Source: JAGOTP01 sp964598725
GTDB taxonomy: Bacteria; Patescibacteriota; Patescibacteriia; 2-12-FULL-60-25
Direction: 5' to 3'
Assembly (NCBI GenBank): GCA_964598725.1
Contig: CAZRCW010000001.1
Span: 248,001 to 312,000, forward strand
Length of the DNA: 64,000 bases
How positions within the stretch are numbered: position 1 is the stretch's first letter; each line of letters starts with the position of its first letter. A program made the position numbers and the translations under genes. Positions 61,367-64,000 of the stretch are shown here, piece after piece. The notes under the pieces are model-generated. The model did no database searches, was not told the origin of the DNA, and worked only from the letters and a program-made list of their open reading frames with translations.

Positions 61367-62263
61367 ATGGCGCTCAGTCAAAACATGCGATCGCGGTTCA
61401 AGACCGCTGGGAAGGGGATTCCGCCTCTGCTGGCGTGCTTGTATCTTCTCCCGTCATTGGCCTGGCAGCTCTTCGGCGTCATCCCAGTGATCTTGGGAGC
61501 GTACGAGTTGTCGCGGATGATCTGGGATCATGAGACGGAACTTTCTTCCAGGCATCTCCCGATGGTCGGTCTGTCGCTCGCCGTCTTCGGCGCGACGATC
61601 TACGGTTTCAGCTCTGCAAGCGGTCTCGGGCTTCCCCTGCAGGGGCTCCTCGGGATGCCGATCTTCCTCGTGGCTACGCTGCTGGTCTGCTGTTTGGCGG
61701 ATCCTCAGAGTGTGACGCATGATCGTCTTCGGGCGTTTGGCTGGCTCTTCGGCCCGCTCTACGTAGGCGGTCTCATGGCGTTTCTCTTCCTCCTGCGAAA
61801 CTTCGGTTCTGCGGGAGCGGGGGCAGCGCTGACGCTGCTCGCGTTGTCTTCCGCCTGGGCGAGCGATGCGATGGCGATGCTCTTCGGTAGCAAGTTGGGC
61901 GGAGCGAAGCTCTACCCGGCCGTCTCGCCGAGCAAGACCTGGTGGGGTGCTTTCGGTGGCTTGGTCGGATCCGCGCTGGGAGCGCTCGCGCTCTACTGTG
62001 CGCTCCATTTGATCTCGCTCACCGGTTTTCATTGCCCGGTGTGGTCGTTCTGGCAGGGGATCGGGTTCGCGCTCTTCGCGGGCGCCGCCGGACAGGTTGG
62101 TGATCTGTGTGAGTCGGTGGTGAAGCGTGCCACCGGTGCCAAGGACTCGGGTGCTCTGCTCCCCGGGCACGGTGGCATCCTCGACCGAGTCGACGCGCTG
62201 CTCTTCACCGGTCTCACCCTGTTCGTGGCGATGCAGTTCGGCCTGATTGATCGCTTCGACTGA
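61367..62263 (+). CDS. cdsA: phosphatidate cytidylyltransferase (GC-rich island gene)
   Basis: 298 aa from ATG 61367, fixed by AGGAGGT 7 bases upstream. About eight membrane helices and the C-terminal family signature SVVKRATGAKDSGALLPGHGGILDRVD, matching S-x-KRxxxxKD...HGGxxDRxD; also AVSPSKTWWGAFGG. It makes CDP-diacylglycerol from phosphatidate and CTP. GC-rich and facing against rplK and rplA, so it was inserted between them. The PlsC-like protein at 18.8 kb would supply its substrate. Confidence 0.93.
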   Translation: MALSQNMRSRFKTAGKGIPPLLACLYLLPSLAWQLFGVIPVILGAYELSRMIWDHETELSSRHLPMVGLSLAVFGATIYGFSSASGLGLPLQGLLGMPIFLVATLLVCCLADPQSVTHDRLRAFGWLFGPLYVGGLMAFLFLLRNFGSAGAGAALTLLALSSAWASDAMAMLFGSKLGGAKLYPAVSPSKTWWGAFGGLVGSALGALALYCALHLISLTGFHCPVWSFWQGIGFALFAGAAGQVGDLCESVVKRATGAKDSGALLPGHGGILDRVDALLFTGLTLFVAMQFGLIDRFD

Positions 62264-62295
62264 AGCTCTCAGCTCAGAACAACTTCAGACTTCTC

Positions 62296-62344
62296 CGGCC
62301 CTCGGCTGGAATGATGGCGCCCTGCTCTCATTCCCCGAGGGCCG
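62296..62344 (+). terminator. hairpin after cdsA
   Basis: CGGCCCTCGG-CTGGAATGA pairs with TCATTCC-CCGAGGGCCG (one bulge); no strong T-run follows. Confidence 0.55.
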
Positions 62345-62375
62345 CGTCATAGCTAAGAATAAAAGAGGTATACAA

Positions 62376-62407
62376 AACGACCGATGAACCTGAGTTCATC
62401 GGTCGTT
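62376..62407. terminator. terminator of the secE-nusG-rplK transcript
   Basis: AACGACCGATGAAC / GTTCATCGGTCGTT, perfect 14-bp stem, loop of 4; TTTTGTATAC follows on the minus strand. It ends the operon before cdsA and rplA. Confidence 0.92.
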
Positions 62408-62427
62408 CCTGCTTTTGTATCTGATGC

Positions 62428-62850
62428 TTAGACCACGTCGACGCCCATGTTGCGGGCCGTACCTTCGACCTGGCGCATGGCGGATTCAATGCTCGAGCAG
62501 TTCAAGTCAGGCATTTTCTTTTCCGCGATTTCGCGAACCTGTGCCTTGTTGATCTTGCCGACTTTTTCCGTCAATGGCTTGGCTGATCCCTTTGGAATCT
62601 TGGCGGCCTTCTTGATGAGCTCCGAAACCGGAGGAGTCTTCAAGATGAAGGTGTAGGTGCGGTCTTCGTAAAGGGTGATGATCGCTGGGACGACTTCGCC
62701 GAGACGATCTTGCGTTGCCGCGTTGATCTTCTGACAGAATTCAGCGATGTTCATACCGTGCTGACCGAGGGCCGGACCGAGCGGTGGGGCTGGAGTTGCT
62801 TTGCCACCCATGACCTGGACCTTGATCAGTGCTTTGACTTTCTTGGCCAT
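62428..62850 (-). CDS. rplK: 50S ribosomal protein L11
   Basis: 140 aa from ATG 62850: AKKVKALIKVQVMGGKATPAPPLGPALGQHGMNIAEFCQKINAAT, TFILKTPPVSELIKKAAKIPKGS, IEGTARNMGVDVV-type ending. It binds the GTPase-associated centre of 23S rRNA. No SD. Followed by a strong terminator, not by rplA. Confidence 0.98.
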   Translation of the reverse strand: MAKKVKALIKVQVMGGKATPAPPLGPALGQHGMNIAEFCQKINAATQDRLGEVVPAIITLYEDRTYTFILKTPPVSELIKKAAKIPKGSAKPLTEKVGKINKAQVREIAEKKMPDLNCSSIESAMRQVEGTARNMGVDVV

Positions 62851-62982
62851 ACGAGAAGGAAGTAGTGAGAAGTAAGAGTCTATTCGTCTGGTCTCACGAT
62901 GCCGCGTGAGGGTTGGATGAAGGCGAGAAGCGTGCCCGGCAGAAGTGGCCTCCCACATCCAAATCGTCTTGATTTGCGGAGA

Positions 62983-63531
62983 TTAAATCTTTTTTACCTG
63001 GGTGAAGTCAAGCTCGAGCGGGGTTTCACGGCCGAACATGCTGACCAACACCTTCACTTTGCCACGTGAGCCGTCGATGCCGATGACCTTACCTTCGAAC
63101 CCTTTGAACGGACCTTCGCCGATGCGAACGGCCATGCCTTCGGCCAAATCGATCGAGATTTCTGGGTCTTGGGTGGTGCCCATGCGCTTCAAGATGGCAT
63201 TCACCTCTTCGGTTGCGAGTGGGCTCGGGGTCGTACCCATGCCGATGAACTGCGTGACGTTTGGCGTGTTGCGAACAACGTACCAGGAGTCGTCAGTGAC
63301 CGTCATCTCAACGAGCACGTAACCTGGCAAAATCTTCTCCTCAACCACACGGCGCTTCCCATTTTTGATTTTGATCTTCTTTTCTTTTGGAACGATCACG
63401 CTGAAGATCTTTTCCTGCATGCCCAGAGCCTCGATGCGCTGCTTGAGGTTGTTCATGACGTTCTCCTCGTATCCAGAGTAGGTGTTGATCGCGTACCAAC
63501 GACGTCCGTACTCGGCGGTTTGCTTAGGCAT
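62983..63531 (-). CDS. nusG: transcription elongation/antitermination factor NusG
   Basis: 182 aa. NGN domain RRWYAINTYSGYEENVMNNLKQRIEALG...KILPGYVLVEM, then the KOW domain GMAVRIGEGPFKGFEGKVIGIDGSRGKVKVLVSMFGRETPLELDF. It couples RNA polymerase to the ribosome and Rho. Middle of the secE-nusG-rplK operon. Confidence 0.98.
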   Translation of the reverse strand: MPKQTAEYGRRWYAINTYSGYEENVMNNLKQRIEALGMQEKIFSVIVPKEKKIKIKNGKRRVVEEKILPGYVLVEMTVTDDSWYVVRNTPNVTQFIGMGTTPSPLATEEVNAILKRMGTTQDPEISIDLAEGMAVRIGEGPFKGFEGKVIGIDGSRGKVKVLVSMFGRETPLELDFTQVKKI

Positions 63532-63563
63532 AAGCGTTCAAAGAATGAATGAGTGAAGCGGAT

Positions 63564-63917
63564 TTATGGCTGAGCTTGGGAACCGCTGGCTGGAGTGATT
63601 GGAACCTGTTCAACTTTGACATCGGCAGCACCTCCGTTCCCATCAGTTGCTTCTACCTGGACTGGGGCAACATCGATTGGGAGAGTGGAAGTCGCTGTCT
63701 CTGGAGCGACGGTCTGAGCGGTCTTGCTCGACAGAATCGCTTGGATGCCTTTGTTCACCACGAAGTCGAGGGCAGTGAAAAAGAGGCCGAAGACGATCAC
63801 GGTCGCGATGACGAGACCGGTATAACGCATGATGTCCTGACGGGTTGGCCAGGTGACGGCGAAGAGTTCTTCTTTCGAAGCACGGAAGTAATTGCGAACG
63901 CGGTCTGGGAAGGTCAT
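63564..63917 (-). CDS. secE: SecE preprotein translocase subunit
   Basis: 117 aa. RVRNYFRASKEELFAVTWPTRQDIMRYTGLVIATVIVFGLFFTALDFVVNKGI is the single-helix SecE core with the ELxxVxWPxR amphipathic motif. A ~50-residue Ala/Thr/Val/Pro-rich C-terminal extension is unusual. It holds SecY in the translocon. Confidence 0.95.
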   Translation of the reverse strand: MTFPDRVRNYFRASKEELFAVTWPTRQDIMRYTGLVIATVIVFGLFFTALDFVVNKGIQAILSSKTAQTVAPETATSTLPIDVAPVQVEATDGNGGAADVKVEQVPITPASGSQAQP

Positions 63918-63938
63918 AGAGGGGCTAGATCTTTAAAA

Positions 63939-63953
63939 AGCCCTTTTCGGGCC
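63939..63953 (-). promoter_or_regulatory. attenuator-like stem in secE leader
   Basis: On the minus strand GCCC-GAAAA-GGGC followed by TTTTT, between promoter and secE start. Short stem; possible transcription attenuator. Confidence 0.35.
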
Positions 63954-63964
63954 GTTTGTTGCAC

Positions 63965-63992
63965 AGTATACACGAAAAATGAGGTTTGGCAA
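63965..63992 (-). promoter_or_regulatory. secE operon promoter
   Basis: On the minus strand TTGCCA (63987-63992), 16 bp, TATACT (63965-63970). Confidence 0.6.
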
Positions 63993-64000
63993 GGGGAAAA

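Overview
The window looks like part of a Candidate Phyla Radiation (Patescibacteria, Parcubacteria-like) chromosome. Evidence: small dense genes in the standard code, mostly without Shine-Dalgarno (SD) sequences; the secE-nusG-rplK-rplA block; DUF4012, LTD, SIMPL and many small lipoproteins typical of these cells; thymidylate made by a long ThyX plus DHFR. The taxon is an inference; there is no rRNA here to confirm it.

The standout is a complete diversity-generating retroelement (DGR) at 1.0-3.75 kb. A target gene (1133-1837) ends in a 131-bp variable repeat (VR, 1700-1830). A same-length template repeat (TR, 2198-2328) lies about 370 bp downstream. The copies differ at 19 positions: 18 are adenines in the TR, and the other is a G/C difference at the 3' end where the initiation region is expected. 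An Avd-like four-helix protein (minus strand) and a DGR-type reverse transcriptase (IPLGNLTSQ, YADD) follow. An 11-G run lies between these two divergent genes and could phase-switch Avd.

Region by region: 0-10.7 kb is an accessory island of lower GC: a degenerate RadC-like protein, the DGR, a type III restriction-modification pair with a highly structured leader, DUF2188, a Cas2-fold SinR-like protein, an XRE-ImmA pair and a short ArdC-like antirestriction protein. 10.7-15.9 kb holds envelope and house-cleaning enzymes (P-loop kinase, Nudix, HAD, YgjP metallopeptidase, SIMPL) and a tiny histone H1-like protein. 16-26.6 kb holds an HD protein, an RRM protein, an acyltransferase, gatB, membrane proteins and a folA-thyX-kinase dTMP operon. 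26.7-42.7 kb holds clpB under a CIRCE element, rsmI-metG-cvpA-tatD, mutY, Nudix, VOC and lipoprotein genes. 42.8-50 kb has a radical SAM gene, a possible alkyladenine-glycosylase-like gene and a 1668-aa protein (eight 78-aa repeats, SNF2 helicase, SAM methyltransferase); the last two lie between a 46-bp direct repeat at the 3' end of tRNA-Gly. 50-60.4 kb has an LTD/OB surface protein, lexA with GTTC-N7-GTTC boxes, tRNA-Pro and three large surface-protein genes. 60.4-64 kb is the ribosomal protein block, split by an opposite-facing cdsA.

Eight genes (DGR target, HD protein, acyltransferase, a lipoprotein, a 190-aa unknown, radical SAM, glycosylase-like, cdsA) are strikingly GC-rich, each standing alone; most have a TTGACA-type promoter, and each has a clear SD sequence, unlike their neighbours. 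They look like separately acquired genes. Two of them (acyltransferase and CdsA) are consecutive steps from lysophosphatidate to CDP-diacylglycerol.
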